A DNA stretch of 30,110 nt from CAZLBV01 sp964557845 (GTDB lineage Bacteria; Acidobacteriota; Aminicenantia; Aminicenantales; Aminicenantaceae), in assembly GCA_964557845.1 (NCBI GenBank), contig CAZLBV010000063.1, positions 1-30,110 of the forward strand, written 5' to 3'. Within the stretch, counting starts at the first letter, position 1; each line of letters opens with the position of its first letter. The translations under genes and the position numbers were made by a program. Positions 8,311 through 16,650 of this stretch are shown here, one piece after another. The notes under the pieces are model-generated. The model searched no databases and had not been told where the DNA came from. It saw nothing but the letters and a program-made list of their open reading frames with translations.

Positions 8311-8339
8311 TTTGTGTTAACGTTAACACAAAATATAAT
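8311..8339 (+). promoter_or_regulatory. araB promoter with 22-bp perfect LacI-type operator palindrome
   Basis: Bases 8311-8332 form a perfect palindrome: half-site TTTGTGTTAA, central CG, and the mirror half. The CG centre with flanking TTAA and the 22-bp size are typical of LacI/GalR-family operators. A perfect TATAAT follows at 8334-8339. The -35 position falls inside the palindrome (best fit TTGTGT at 8312-8317, 16-bp spacer). Repressor bound here would block RNA polymerase directly. The likely ligand protein is the LacI-type regulator ending at 5770, but that is inferred from proximity. Confidence 0.8.
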
Positions 8340-8359
8340 CTTATGAAAGGTCATTCGTT

Positions 8360-10060
8360 GTGACAAAACCTAAATTCAGCATCGGCCTTGATTTTGGCAC
8401 CAATTCAGTCCGGGCCTTACTTGTGGACCTAACAGACGGGAGAGAAATATCCGCTTCTATATATAATTACGAGAGCGGACAGGAAGGCATTATTCTTGAT
8501 CCGGAAGAACCGGAATTAGCCCGGCAAGACCCGGCGGATTATCTCCGCGGCATTGAAATCACTGTGAAGAAAATTCTTATTTCTGCCAAGGAAGAAAACC
8601 AAAATTTTGAAAGTTCTCAGATAATTGGGATTGGAGTCGATACTACTGGTTCCACACCTCTTCCTGTTGACAAATCAGGCATCCCCCTTTGTTTTTTTGA
8701 TGAATTTAAGAATAACCCCAATGCATATGCATGGTTGTGGAAAGATCATACCGGACATCAAGAGGCGGCCGAGATCACTGCAATGGCGAAAAAAGATCAT
8801 CCTGAGTACCTCGCAAAATGCGGCGGAACTTACTCTTCTGAATGGTTTTTCAGTAAGATCCTGCATTGTCTCCGTACCGATACAAAAGTTTTTGATGCTG
8901 CCTATAGCTGGCTGGAATGCAGTGATTATATACCCGCCGTTCTTACTGGAACTCTAGATCCTTTAAAGCTAAAAAGAAGCCGCTGCGCTGCCGGCCATAA
9001 AGCCATGTACAATGTTGAGTGGGGAGGCCTGCCTGCAAAAGAATTTCTGGCAGAATTGGATCCAAAACTTTCATCCCTTAAAGAACGACTATACCAGCTA
9101 ACTTATACCTCCGACATAGAAGCCGGAAAACTGACCAAAGCCTGGGCAGATAAACTCGGGCTCTTGCCTGGAATATCCGTGGCGGTAGGAGCTTTTGACG
9201 CCCATCTTGGGGCTGTAGGCTCAGGCGTCGCTCCGGGGAAGCTGGTCAAGATAATCGGCACCAGCACCTGTGATGTGACGGTCTGGCCCAACGACCATCC
9301 CTTGGAAGACATTCCAGGATTATGTGGAATCGTGGACGGATCTGTCCTTCCTGGATATTTTGGTCTGGAGGCAGGTCAGTCGGCTGTGGGAGATATTTTT
9401 AACTGGTTTGTAGGCTCGATCCAGCCTGGAGGGAAACAAGAAAGTTCACACCGCTATCTCTCAAAAAAAGCTGCTGATATCCAACCCGGTCAATCCGGAC
9501 TCTTAGCTCTGGATTGGAATAATGGGAACCGGACCGTTCTGGTAGACCAAAGATTAACCGGCCTTCTTTTAGGACAAACTTTGCATACCAATCCGGAAGA
9601 GATCTATCGGGCGTTGATAGAAGCTACGGCTTTCGGGGCACTGACCATCATCAACCGTTTTGAAGAGTATGGCGTAAGAATTTCAGAGATCATTAACTGT
9701 GGCGGAATAGCCGATAAAAATCCCTTAATTATGCAGATTTATGCAGATGTCACCGGCCGTGAGATGAAAATCGCCCGGTCTTCTCAGACCTGTGCCCTCG
9801 GGGCAGCAATGGCAGGAGCCGTGGCTGCCGGAAGCGCTGCCGGAGGATATGACCGTTTTGAAGATGCTCAGAAAATAATGTGCGCTGCCAAAGATACTAT
9901 TTTTAGACCCGCACCTGAAGACCACAGGGTCTATCAAGAACTTTACCGATTGTACCAACAGCTCCACGACGCTTTCGGAACCAAAGAATGGTCAGGAAAC
10001 CTGTATCATGTTATGAAGGAACTCCTTGTTATTCGTGACCGGCAAAGGAAAAAAATATGA
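8360..10060 (+). CDS. araB: L-ribulokinase
   Basis: 566-residue FGGY-family kinase that phosphorylates L-ribulose to L-ribulose 5-phosphate with ATP; the length equals that of E. coli AraB. The N-terminal phosphate loop IGLDFGTNSVRALLVD, then GVDTTGSTPLPVD, SSEWFFSKILH and LECSDYIPAVLTG, are AraB-type. The C-terminal ATP-binding block IIGTSTCDV and the GGIADKNPLIMQIYADVTG segment complete the two actin-like domains. The start is GTG at 8360 with GAAAGG 9 nt upstream. Its stop overlaps the araD ATG by 4 bp (ATGA). Transcription is probably controlled by the palindrome immediately upstream. No missing motif was noted. Confidence 0.95.
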   Translation: MTKPKFSIGLDFGTNSVRALLVDLTDGREISASIYNYESGQEGIILDPEEPELARQDPADYLRGIEITVKKILISAKEENQNFESSQIIGIGVDTTGSTPLPVDKSGIPLCFFDEFKNNPNAYAWLWKDHTGHQEAAEITAMAKKDHPEYLAKCGGTYSSEWFFSKILHCLRTDTKVFDAAYSWLECSDYIPAVLTGTLDPLKLKRSRCAAGHKAMYNVEWGGLPAKEFLAELDPKLSSLKERLYQLTYTSDIEAGKLTKAWADKLGLLPGISVAVGAFDAHLGAVGSGVAPGKLVKIIGTSTCDVTVWPNDHPLEDIPGLCGIVDGSVLPGYFGLEAGQSAVGDIFNWFVGSIQPGGKQESSHRYLSKKAADIQPGQSGLLALDWNNGNRTVLVDQRLTGLLLGQTLHTNPEEIYRALIEATAFGALTIINRFEEYGVRISEIINCGGIADKNPLIMQIYADVTGREMKIARSSQTCALGAAMAGAVAAGSAAGGYDRFEDAQKIMCAAKDTIFRPAPEDHRVYQELYRLYQQLHDAFGTKEWSGNLYHVMKELLVIRDRQRKKI

Positions 10061-10770
10061 GCCTGGAGGATTTAAAACAAGCTGTATGTGCCGCCAATCT
10101 TGATCTGCTTAAGTATAACCTTGTCTCCTTGACCTGGGGAAATGTCAGCGGTATAGACCGGGAAAAAGGCCTGGTGGTTATCAAACCAAGCGGAGTTCCT
10201 TATGAATCACTCACATCGGAACATATGGTAGTTATCGATCTAGAGGGAAGAAAGTTCGAAGGAAGTTTAAATCCGTCCTCAGACACGCCCTCGCATCTTA
10301 TACTATATAAAGCGTTCCCTGAAATTTCAGGGATAACCCATACCCACAGCGAATATGCCGTAATGTTCGCACAGGCTCACATGGAGATCCCCTGTTTGGG
10401 TACAACCCATGCCGATCATTTTAATGGGTCCATACCAATAACACGAATGATAACTAAGGAAGAAGTTGACAACGCTTATGAAAAAAATACCGGATCAGTC
10501 ATAGTGGAAAGGTTTAAAAACCTGGATCCTTTAGAAATGCCTGCCGTCCTTATCCCGGGGCATGGGGCCTTTACCTGGGGAAAAACCCCGGCAGATTCCT
10601 TGAAACACAGCCTTATTCTGGAAAGGGTGGCCAAAATGGCTTGGGGGACCCTGATGCTCAATCCGGACAGCCGGCCGCTCGCTAAATACCTTCAGGACAA
10701 ACACTATCAAAGAAAACATGGAACTAAAGCCTATTATGGGCAGAAAAAAAAGGAGCAAGGACATGAATAA
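10057..10770 (+). CDS. araD: L-ribulose-5-phosphate 4-epimerase
   Basis: 237-residue class II aldolase/epimerase that converts L-ribulose 5-phosphate to D-xylulose 5-phosphate. Compared with E. coli AraD (231 residues), the key residues are in register: zinc ligands H95 and H97 (ITHTHSEYA) and H169 (PGHGAFTWG), D76 in SSDTPSH, D120 in THADHF, and tyrosine Y226/Y227 near the C-terminus. The ATG overlaps the araB stop by 4 bp. The end overlaps the start of the isomerase gene by 8 bp, so three genes are translated as a coupled unit. The product enters the pentose phosphate pathway. Confidence 0.95.
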   Translation: MSLEDLKQAVCAANLDLLKYNLVSLTWGNVSGIDREKGLVVIKPSGVPYESLTSEHMVVIDLEGRKFEGSLNPSSDTPSHLILYKAFPEISGITHTHSEYAVMFAQAHMEIPCLGTTHADHFNGSIPITRMITKEEVDNAYEKNTGSVIVERFKNLDPLEMPAVLIPGHGAFTWGKTPADSLKHSLILERVAKMAWGTLMLNPDSRPLAKYLQDKHYQRKHGTKAYYGQKKKEQGHE

Positions 10771-12271
10771 CATCCCTGATATAAAACTCGGACTTATTGC
10801 AGTCAGCCGGGACTGCTTTCCCATAGAACTTTCAAGAAAAAGACGAGAAAAAGTTTTAGAATCCTGTAAAAAAAACAAAACACCTGTTCATAGGCTAGAT
10901 ACAATCATCGAGAATGAAAAGGACGTCTCCAAAGCACTGGAAGAAATCCATAAACAAGGGATTAATGCTCTGGTTATCTATCTCGGAAATTTCGGACCTG
11001 AAGGGCCCAATACCTTACTGGCACAGAAATTCAACGGACCGGTAATGTTCGCGGCCGCGGCTGAGGAATCAGGAAACACCTTGTTTCAGGACCGTGGGGA
11101 TGCTTATTGCGGGATGCTGAGCACATCTTACAACATTGGACTCAGGAACCTAAGACCTTATATCCCAGAATATCCAGTAGGGACAGCAGAAGATGTTGCC
11201 GCCATGATCAAAGATTTTTACCCTGTTGCACGGATACTCCTTGGACTAAAAAATTTAAAAATATTTTCCTTTGGCCCCCGTCCTTATGATTTTCTGACAT
11301 GCAATGCTCCCATTAAACCTCTCTTCGATCTCGGAGTAGAGATCATGGAAAACAGCGAGCTGGATCTATATGACATCTTTCTCAAGGCTGAAGGGCACCC
11401 TGAAATTAAAAAGACCGCAGCAGATATGACCCAGGAACTGGGAGAAGGAAATACCTATCCCGACCTGATCGGAAAGCTGGCTCAGTATGAAGTGGCTCTG
11501 ATGAATTTTTACCGGGATAACCTGGGGGCCTCTGAATTCGGTATCTTTGCCAATAAGTGTTGGCCGGCATTTGAACACTATTTCGGTTTTGTTCCTTGTT
11601 ATGTCAACTCCAGATTGGCTTCACAGGGTATCCCCGTTTCTTGTGAAGTCGATATCTATGGAGTACTAAGCGAATACATCTCAACTTGTGCCACGGAACT
11701 GCCCGCAACCATCCTTGATATAAACAATACCGTGCCTGCAGATATGTATGAAGCAGCTAAAGATCAGATCGGCTCCTATAAATTCACCGACCTATTTATG
11801 GGATTTCACTGTGGGAATACTTCCGCATCTTGCCTCTCAAATCCTAAAATCAAGTTTCAACTCATCATGAACCGGCTGCTCGAATCAGGAAAACAGCCAA
11901 ATATAACCCGGGGAACCTTGGAAGGAAGGATCCGGCCAGGGGAAATTACTATTTTCAGGCTTCAATCGACAGCTGAAGGGGAACTAAAGGCATATATGGC
12001 CGAAGGAGAAGTTCTCGATATCGACCCGAAATCTTTCGGCTCTATCGGAGTCTTCGCCATTAGGGAAATGGGCCGTTTTTATCGGCACATTTTGATTGAA
12101 AAAAGATTTGCCCATCATACCTCTATTGGCTTTAAACACTGTGGAAAATCACTGTTTGAAGCCGTCAAAATGTTGGGTATTAAAGATATCGGATTCAACC
12201 ACCCCAAAGATTTTTACTATCCATCCGAGAATCCTTTTTTTAAAGCAAAAAATATACCCGGCATAAACTAA
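10763..12271 (+). CDS. L-fucose/L-arabinose isomerase-family protein (COG2407), probable arabinose isomerase
   Basis: 502-residue sugar isomerase of the FucI/COG2407 type, not orthologous to classical AraA. The metal-binding set expected from FucI is visible: E295 (SCEVDIYG), D319 (LDINN) and H349 (GFHCGN), plus H459 in GFKHCG near the C-terminus. An ATG at 10718 is also in frame, but ATG 10763 is preferred because AAGGAG stands 9 nt before it and the protein then begins with the family's IKLGLIAVSRDCFP strand. It overlaps the end of araD. With kinase and epimerase both of the arabinose pathway and no araA in the window, the simplest reading is that this enzyme isomerises L-arabinose to L-ribulose. 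Fucose or another aldose cannot be excluded from sequence. Confidence 0.85.
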   Translation: MNNIPDIKLGLIAVSRDCFPIELSRKRREKVLESCKKNKTPVHRLDTIIENEKDVSKALEEIHKQGINALVIYLGNFGPEGPNTLLAQKFNGPVMFAAAAEESGNTLFQDRGDAYCGMLSTSYNIGLRNLRPYIPEYPVGTAEDVAAMIKDFYPVARILLGLKNLKIFSFGPRPYDFLTCNAPIKPLFDLGVEIMENSELDLYDIFLKAEGHPEIKKTAADMTQELGEGNTYPDLIGKLAQYEVALMNFYRDNLGASEFGIFANKCWPAFEHYFGFVPCYVNSRLASQGIPVSCEVDIYGVLSEYISTCATELPATILDINNTVPADMYEAAKDQIGSYKFTDLFMGFHCGNTSASCLSNPKIKFQLIMNRLLESGKQPNITRGTLEGRIRPGEITIFRLQSTAEGELKAYMAEGEVLDIDPKSFGSIGVFAIREMGRFYRHILIEKRFAHHTSIGFKHCGKSLFEAVKMLGIKDIGFNHPKDFYYPSENPFFKAKNIPGIN

Positions 12272-12281
12272 AAAGATCTGC

Positions 12282-13757
12282 CTATTTCAACTCCTTTAAG
12301 TATACATTCTTGAAGTATACCGGAGAAATGCTGTCATGATTCTGCAATCCGATATATCCTTCTTTCGCAAAATCTTTAACTTTACCCCTAGGTTCTGCTG
12401 TCCAGTTAAGGACAAGAATATCATTTAACTCCACTATAATCCGATTTTCTTTAAAGGTTATTTTAAAGTGGTTCCATTCACCGGTAGGTTTGAAAGCATC
12501 GTGCATCGAGGCTTCCGCATCATAAACCGAACCAGTTTTGTGAATCCCCTCTCCTTTGTCATAGATCTGAATCTCAAAGGAATGATAGATATAATCATTG
12601 TTTACCGGCACCTCCGGAACACGAAGGAAAATTCCAGAGTTGGTGTCCTCTCGTGAGCATTTAAAATCAACCTCAAGAATAAAGTCTCTGTATTCTTTTA
12701 CACTGTACCAGAATAATCCCATTCCTCCCTGAGATTTTAAAATTCCTGATCTTTCATCCAGCTCAAAATACCCGGGTCCATAATGATTCCAGCCGTGTTT
12801 TGAATAGAGGCCCATCCAGCTGCTTAGAATCTGCTCATAATCCTGATAGTAGGTGATACTTTCAATATACTCTATCCCTTTACGAATAGAAGGTGATGGA
12901 TTGTCGATCTCTGCCGGATTCTCATGCTCGATAATTAAAAAACCATTGAAATCCTGAAGGCTCAACTCAGCCAGGATATCATGTATATTGGCTTCACCCG
13001 AACCAAAAGGAACATCATAAGCCTTCTTGTCTCCAAAGACATTGAGATCTTTAAGGTGGGCTCCGGTTATACGTCCTCGCAGCAACTTCAGGGCCTCTAC
13101 CGGCCTAACGCCTGTTCTCATCCAGTGTCCGGTATCGGCATGAGCCCCAATTCTACTATCGAGACCCTGCACCTGGCTTAACACAGTTTCAGGACGGGCA
13201 TACTTGCTTGGTTCAGGATGATTATGGATTCCAACATTAATGTTATATTTCTTCACCATCTTTTCTAGTAAAGAAAAATCATCATAGGCCGGTTCTGTCA
13301 CTATTGTCCGTATTCCCATCTTTCTGGCAAACTGGAAGACTTTTTCCATCCTTTCTTCATTATTTTCAAAGCCGACAACACCATAACTAACTAGGGTAAT
13401 ACCTTTTTCATTCAATTTTTCCCTGATCTTTTGGATCAAATCACTGCTCAAGTTATGGTCAAAACGAGCGTCTTTCCATTCATCGCCCAATTTTTGCCCT
13501 GGGTAAGCCTCGATATAATTTATTCCCAGGTCTTTTACTTTATCCAGTGTTTCAAAAAAAGTGAATTTTCTGAATGTCCAGCATTGAACCGCAAAGGGAA
13601 ATTTTTTTATTTTTACTTTTCCATACTCTATATCTGACGCTATCTCCTTATCTTGTGTCCCCAAAAAGGATTCACCTTGTGCTACCGCCGAATTCCAACC
13701 TAACCAGAGTGTAAATATAAAGGCCCCCGCTAAAAGCCAGTAAATGTTTTTTTTCAT
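12282..13757 (-). CDS. Exported TIM-barrel (AP endonuclease 2-like) + DUF1080 fusion protein
   Basis: 491 residues from ATG 13757, which has GGGAGGAG just upstream. An in-frame ATG at 13850 lies inside the preceding gene and would bury the signal peptide. A Sec signal (MKKNIYWLLAGAFIFTLWLG, cleavage near AVA-Q) precedes two domains. Residues about 50-305 form a xylose-isomerase-like sugar isomerase/epimerase barrel with metal and acid residues E155 (TEPA), H178/H180 (IHNH), D208 (ADTGHW), H234 (AHLKD) and E277 (IEHE). Residues about 315-491 form a DUF1080 domain (3-keto-disaccharide hydrolase type, concanavalin-like), ending in GYIGLQNH and PVYFKNVYLKEL. DUF1080 proteins act with Gfo/Idh/MocA dehydrogenases on 3-keto-glycosides, and such a dehydrogenase is the gene just upstream. 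The product should be periplasmic. The reaction is inferred, not shown. Confidence 0.88.
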   Translation of the reverse strand: MKKNIYWLLAGAFIFTLWLGWNSAVAQGESFLGTQDKEIASDIEYGKVKIKKFPFAVQCWTFRKFTFFETLDKVKDLGINYIEAYPGQKLGDEWKDARFDHNLSSDLIQKIREKLNEKGITLVSYGVVGFENNEERMEKVFQFARKMGIRTIVTEPAYDDFSLLEKMVKKYNINVGIHNHPEPSKYARPETVLSQVQGLDSRIGAHADTGHWMRTGVRPVEALKLLRGRITGAHLKDLNVFGDKKAYDVPFGSGEANIHDILAELSLQDFNGFLIIEHENPAEIDNPSPSIRKGIEYIESITYYQDYEQILSSWMGLYSKHGWNHYGPGYFELDERSGILKSQGGMGLFWYSVKEYRDFILEVDFKCSREDTNSGIFLRVPEVPVNNDYIYHSFEIQIYDKGEGIHKTGSVYDAEASMHDAFKPTGEWNHFKITFKENRIIVELNDILVLNWTAEPRGKVKDFAKEGYIGLQNHDSISPVYFKNVYLKELK

Positions 13758-13818
13758 AACTCCTCCCGTTCCAATATTTTTATTTAAATTATTTCTTTGT
13801 GATTTTCTGGATTGATCT

Positions 13819-15069
13819 CTATTTTCGCGGATTCCACTCTCCCCTCGCAACAGCAGGAATATACATATCCAGATCAGGCGGGGGAAATAAAATCGTCTTC
13901 TCCTGCTCTGCGCTCATATAAGCAGCCATAAGCAGGTCCGTGACACTAATGCCATCGGAAAAATTTTCTTCAGGCCTCTTTCCATCTAAAAAGGACTGAA
14001 CCATATGCCGGTCTTCCCAAATATATCCGTATTCCATCTCTTCACTGTTGATCACCGGCATAAGACCAATTTCTGCATTCTGCTTTTCAACCAGGTCTTC
14101 CCCCTCTTTCCCCTTGGCTTCTCTACTGAAAAACACTTTTAGATTGGAATCTAAGGTGTTAATGGCTAAAGAATATTCCGGCCCCAAAAGTTCCATACTC
14201 AAACGAAGTCCGGCTCCGACGAAACACCAAGATGTGGTTGTTTCCACAATGAGCCTTTGCCCTTTTTCGTCATGGTATTCTATCAAAGATCGGGCAAAAT
14301 CCTCTGCCGGCCTTTTTAAATAATCGGTTTTTCCTTGGCTGTTATCAGAAAGGATCCTGGCATAACCAGGACTATTCCACTTCAGACAATCTGTATAAGC
14401 AGTAATTTTAACCGGTGTCAGGACTTCTCTTGCTGCTCCTGGTGGTGTCAGCAAAAACCGAGCAACTTCCACGGAATGACACATCATATCGTTTAAAACC
14501 CCTCCGCCCTGAAGGGCACCCTCCCAGAACCAAGGCATATGGGGACCACTGTGTTCTTCTGCAGCTCTTGCAAGATAGGGGCGCCCGGAGGTTGCTGCTC
14601 CTCTAGTCCAAATTATTTCCTTTCCCTTTACGATCGAAGGAGAAAACACTTGATTTTCAAGATATCCGTCCAGAAGGCCAGCCTTCTGTACTAAATCCAG
14701 CATTCTTTTGGCTTCGGAGCTGTTTCTTCCCAGGGGTTTTTCACAGGTAACACCGATAAGCTCCGCCTTCCCACTGGTGACCATATGGGAAATCTCCTCC
14801 ATGATCTCAAGACGGGTGAAGTTAGGAGAACAGATCCATAAGGCATCTATATCGGGATGCCCGGCCATCTCTGCAATGCTTTTGAATGTTCTTACATTAT
14901 CTCCTACACGAAGCTGCTTAACTGTCGCCGCTGCTTCTTCCGCCCTTTTTTCATCTACATCCATAATCCCGCATATATCAGCATCACGGACACCCACCCA
15001 TGACCGAATATGAAATTTCGCGATGAAGCCTCCACCAATAAGGCCTACACCCAATCTTTTTTTTCTCAT
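13819..15069 (-). CDS. Gfo/Idh/MocA-family NAD(P)-dependent sugar dehydrogenase
   Basis: 416 residues from ATG 15069, preceded by GAGAGG. A longer reading from 15195 is unlikely because it overlaps the transporter gene. The Rossmann fingerprint GVGLIGGGFIAKFH (residues 7-20), the ICSPNFTRLE strand and the TCEKPLGRN motif (E110-K111-P112) define the family. A GGGVLNDMMCHSVEVARFLL block supplies the conserved Asp/His of the substrate site. No twin-arginine or Sec signal is present, so it should be cytoplasmic. Members oxidise a sugar hydroxyl, often C3 of glycosides, or inositol. It lies between an MFS importer and the DUF1080 fusion (61-bp gap to the latter), which fits oxidation of an imported or partly processed saccharide. 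Substrate unknown. Confidence 0.92.
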   Translation of the reverse strand: MRKKRLGVGLIGGGFIAKFHIRSWVGVRDADICGIMDVDEKRAEEAAATVKQLRVGDNVRTFKSIAEMAGHPDIDALWICSPNFTRLEIMEEISHMVTSGKAELIGVTCEKPLGRNSSEAKRMLDLVQKAGLLDGYLENQVFSPSIVKGKEIIWTRGAATSGRPYLARAAEEHSGPHMPWFWEGALQGGGVLNDMMCHSVEVARFLLTPPGAAREVLTPVKITAYTDCLKWNSPGYARILSDNSQGKTDYLKRPAEDFARSLIEYHDEKGQRLIVETTTSWCFVGAGLRLSMELLGPEYSLAINTLDSNLKVFFSREAKGKEGEDLVEKQNAEIGLMPVINSEEMEYGYIWEDRHMVQSFLDGKRPEENFSDGISVTDLLMAAYMSAEQEKTILFPPPDLDMYIPAVARGEWNPRK

Positions 15070-15136
15070 TTTATCCTCTCCTAAAAATGATTGTCCTTTC
15101 ATCCTGTACCCACGAGAAAGACGGATAGGGATTCCA

Positions 15137-16348
15137 TCAAACTTTTTTAACCTTTGGTGTTCTTTCTTTAAAGAAGAGTAAGAAAGCCACCGCACATAGA
15201 ATAGTTAAAACACAGGGAACAAGAAAAACATTTGTCCAATTGGTCCCGGCTTCGGTAGTGAAATAAGTCTGTACTTTCCCTGCAAACAGACTTCCTAGGT
15301 AATTACCAATTCCATAAGTCACAAGTGTGATCAGACTTTGAGCGGAATGACGGATATCCTTGGGAGAAACCGTGTCAACATATATAAAGGCAGCCGTAAA
15401 AAAGAAAACAAAACAGAAACCATGGAGAGATAAAGAGGCTATAACCAGCCATACCGGTTTTCCGATAGCGAATATTATATATCTTGCCGGCCAGGCTAAG
15501 ACCCCAATGACAAGGACTTTCCTCAAACCAATCTTGGTTATGAAATATGGCAGAAGCAGCGCCATTACAAAAATCTCCGCCACCTGGGCGATCACCATGA
15601 CCGCAGGCACATTCGCACTGGAAATACCAATTTTATCTGAAGTTAAAAATGGCGCCGTTAAAATATAGTAGAACATCAATTCTGTTGCGACCACGAAACA
15701 GATTATAATAAACACCAGAAAGTTTTTATCCTTCATCATCTTGATCGCTTCCAAGAATGCCCATGGCTTGGCGCCTTCTTTTTTAGGCGGTGTTTTTGGA
15801 AGGGTAAAGGATTGGAATCCCATTATTATGGAAAATATCCCAGCCAAAAGCAGAGTGTCTCCCTGAAAGGACAAGGAGTCGGCTGATTTAGCTATTGTTC
15901 TCCAGCCGGAAAGGGCTAGCCCTGCGACGATCCATCCGATGGTTCCCCATACCCTTATGATACCGAATTCCTTTTCAGAATTTTTTAGATTTATAAAGGC
16001 GATGGAATTCGTAAGAGCCAGCGTCGGGGCATAAAGGACGCAATATATCAGCATCATCCACATCATAGTTTTATAGTCTGAAATAAATGATAAATAAATA
16101 AGAAGGCCGCCGCCAGCTAACTGGAGTATGCCCATAAATTTTTCTGAGGAAAAATATCTGTCGGCCAGTTGCCCACCAATAAATGGTGAAATAATTGTGG
16201 CCAAAGGAAGCAGGCTGTATATAACTCCCACCTGAAATCCATTAAAACCTAATACATTGATCAAATAGTCAGATAAAACAGGCGTCCAGGCTCCCCAGAT
16301 TGCATACTGCAGGAACATCATTATACCAAGACGTATTTTAGGGTTCAT
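15137..16348 (-). CDS. MFS transporter, nucleoside:H+ symporter (NupG/NHS)-like
   Basis: 403-residue, 12-helix major facilitator. The opening MNPKIRLGIMMFLQYAIWGA and the GGQLADRYFSSEKF loop after helix 2 are typical of the NHS/NupG-like branch that is common beside sugar-catabolism genes in Bacteroidetes, Planctomycetes and related heterotrophs. Many of these probably carry sugars or glycosides and not nucleosides. It starts at ATG 16348 with AGAGGAAAG upstream and is the first gene of the three-gene minus-strand unit (67-bp gap to the dehydrogenase). A sigma-70 promoter with an embedded palindrome precedes it. The substrate is presumably the sugar handled by the next two genes. Confidence 0.88.
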   Translation of the reverse strand: MNPKIRLGIMMFLQYAIWGAWTPVLSDYLINVLGFNGFQVGVIYSLLPLATIISPFIGGQLADRYFSSEKFMGILQLAGGGLLIYLSFISDYKTMMWMMLIYCVLYAPTLALTNSIAFINLKNSEKEFGIIRVWGTIGWIVAGLALSGWRTIAKSADSLSFQGDTLLLAGIFSIIMGFQSFTLPKTPPKKEGAKPWAFLEAIKMMKDKNFLVFIIICFVVATELMFYYILTAPFLTSDKIGISSANVPAVMVIAQVAEIFVMALLLPYFITKIGLRKVLVIGVLAWPARYIIFAIGKPVWLVIASLSLHGFCFVFFFTAAFIYVDTVSPKDIRHSAQSLITLVTYGIGNYLGSLFAGKVQTYFTTEAGTNWTNVFLVPCVLTILCAVAFLLFFKERTPKVKKV

Positions 16349-16377
16349 ACTTTCCTCTCTAAAAGAAAATTAATTCA

Positions 16378-16406
16378 AAAATATACACAAAATTTTGTTT
16401 TGTCAA
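16378..16406 (-). promoter_or_regulatory. Promoter of the MFS/dehydrogenase/DUF1080 unit with internal palindrome
   Basis: On the minus strand TTGACA (16406-16401), a 17-bp spacer and TATTTT (16383-16378). The spacer holds the perfect 12-bp palindrome ACAAAATTTTGT (16387-16398), a possible operator. It shares no clear core with the araB palindrome. The rest of the 16349-16650 gap holds the apbE promoter and a short CCATA/TATGG hairpin at 16509-16522. Confidence 0.55.
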
Positions 16407-16553
16407 CAGAGTAATCTCCTCTTTCTTAGAGACGTTCCCCCAAAATTTTCCAAATATTTGATTTATATTATTTAATTACAAGCAAATAGATCATAGTTCA
16501 AGCAGAATCCATAGATTTATGGGGGGCACCTTTTCCCTTCCCTTTTCTTAACA

Positions 16554-16581
16554 TTGACTTAATTTAGGTTTTATATAAAAT
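16554..16581 (+). promoter_or_regulatory. Candidate promoter of the apbE gene
   Basis: TTGACT (16554-16559), 16-bp spacer, TAAAAT (16576-16581), about 70 bp upstream of the TTG start. Confidence 0.4.
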
Positions 16582-16650
16582 TTTCTATTTAGCCTGGATC
16601 ATGCGCGAATCGAGCTTGGTTCAGGTTAAAAAATAAGATTAAGGATTTTA

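Noticed and set aside
10718..10762. Upstream ATG of the isomerase gene
   Set aside because: Lies deep in araD without a ribosome-binding site; ATG 10763 follows AAGGAG.
13758..13850. Longer start for the TIM-barrel/DUF1080 protein at 13850
   Set aside because: It overlaps the dehydrogenase gene and would bury a clear signal peptide; ATG 13757 has GGGAGGAG upstream.
15070..15195. Longer start for the Gfo/Idh/MocA gene at 15195
   Set aside because: The extra 42 codons overlap the transporter gene and do not resemble the family; ATG 15069 starts right before the Rossmann motif with a good ribosome-binding site.
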